Below, one piece after another: positions 53,476-53,647 of a stretch of 53,647 nucleotides of DNA. The notes under the pieces are model-generated. The model had not been told where the DNA came from and made no database searches. It saw only the letters and a list, made by a program, of their open reading frames with translations. The first letter of the stretch is position 1, and each line of letters starts with the position of its first letter. This DNA comes from Leptospira biflexa (GTDB lineage Bacteria; Spirochaetota; Spirochaetia; Treponematales; Rectinemataceae): positions 6,549-60,195 of the forward strand of contig DYLX01000008.1 of assembly GCA_020721875.1 (NCBI GenBank), given 5' to 3'. A program made the translations under genes and the position numbers.

Positions 53476-53504
53476 TTGACAATAAAGGGCGTTTCAGTTA
53501 TTTT
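53476..53504 (+). promoter_or_regulatory. Upstream rightward promoter at the window edge
   Basis: TTGACA (53476-53481), 17-bp spacer, TATTTT (53499-53504). No gene follows inside the window. Confidence 0.5.
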
Positions 53505-53600
53505 CTTTCTCGCCTCGAGCGATTCGATTTCTGAAGATTTGCCAATTGATGAAAATGAGGTGAATCTGCAAAAAAAGTAAGAAAAAAATCGAAAAATCTC

Positions 53601-53629
53601 TTGACAACGGTGGGACAATTTGATAGTTT
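53601..53629 (+). promoter_or_regulatory. Downstream rightward promoter at the window edge
   Basis: TTGACA (53601-53606), 17-bp spacer, TAGTTT (53624-53629), starting transcription near 53636 for a gene beyond the right edge. Confidence 0.6.
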
Positions 53630-53647
53630 CATCGAGCGCTCTGGCAA

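Larger units (their letters stand above)
53310..53647. other. AT-rich non-coding stretch at the right end
   Basis: This is the only gap longer than 300 bases. It is clearly richer in A and T than the genes around it, with A and T runs (for example near 53413-53420 and 53571-53587). It contains the leftward TrpB2 promoter and two rightward TTGACA promoters 125 bp apart. I see no plausible coding frame, tRNA or riboswitch in it. Confidence 0.7.

Noticed and set aside
1..53647. tRNA, rRNA, insertion sequence or phage genes
   Set aside because: No tRNA-like T-arm, transposase, integrase or terminal inverted repeats were recognised in any intergenic region.

Overview
The window reads as chromosomal DNA of a spirochaete with a fairly high G+C content (about 55-58 % by eye), probably a Treponema-related or other anaerobic, carbohydrate-using member of Spirochaetota. 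The evidence is a short, archaeal-type phenylalanyl-tRNA synthetase pair (known for spirochaetes), a uvrA-lptD adjacency that I also recall from Treponema pallidum, a Lol-like export operon with an outer-membrane barrel protein, and a phoH / 7TM-HD / ybeY / corC string. I see no prophage, insertion sequence, CRISPR array, tRNA or rRNA. Coding density is very high; only the last 338 bases form a gap longer than 300 bases.

Layout. (1) 1-4954, minus: envelope operon with an ATP-binding protein (LolD type), two FtsX/LolC-type permeases, a LolA-like lipoprotein-sorting protein and a partial outer-membrane barrel protein. (2) 5118-6392, minus: a PLP aminotransferase, divergent from ychF with an 18-bp palindrome between them. 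(3) 6591-19088, plus: ychF, a DNA-deoxyinosine glycosylase, uvrA, an LptD-like protein, then phoH, 7TM-HD, ybeY and corC in translationally coupled order. (4) 19210-20556: glutamate dehydrogenase with a clear terminator. (5) 20690-27181: aromatic amino-acid block, with aroA on plus facing a compact minus operon aroF-aroB-aroC-pheA-tyrA driven by one good promoter with almost no leader. (6) 27296-35322, plus: a two-receiver/PEP-synthase-like fusion of unknown role, pheS, pheT and a ComM/YifB ATPase. (7) 35379-53309: an accessory carbohydrate-acid region.

The accessory region holds three xylose-isomerase-like TIM barrels, two Gfo/Idh/MocA oxidoreductases, a divergent NAD epimerase-like protein, a DapA-family aldolase, an SDR, a GH88-like unsaturated-uronyl hydrolase, a complete tripartite tricarboxylate transporter (tctC-tctB-tctA), and an rpiR-gnd-kdgK operon. 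My reading is that an anionic sugar or (oligo)uronide is captured by the TctC-type binding protein, imported, processed by oxidation/elimination and hydrolysis, and fed as 2-keto-3-deoxy acids into KdgK and as phosphogluconate into Gnd, under an RpiR-type regulator. This is inference from gene content; no enzyme specificity is proved by sequence. The region ends with an orphan TrpB2-type tryptophan synthase beta and an AT-rich stretch with two rightward promoters for a gene outside the window.

The most unusual items are the receiver-receiver-PEP synthase fusion, the epimerase-like protein without the catalytic lysine, an EPSP synthase with unusual residues in its PEP-site loop, the sugar-acid locus with its TTT transporter and dyad-rich divergent promoter, and four genes whose predicted transcription start falls at or just before the start codon without a convincing Shine-Dalgarno site.
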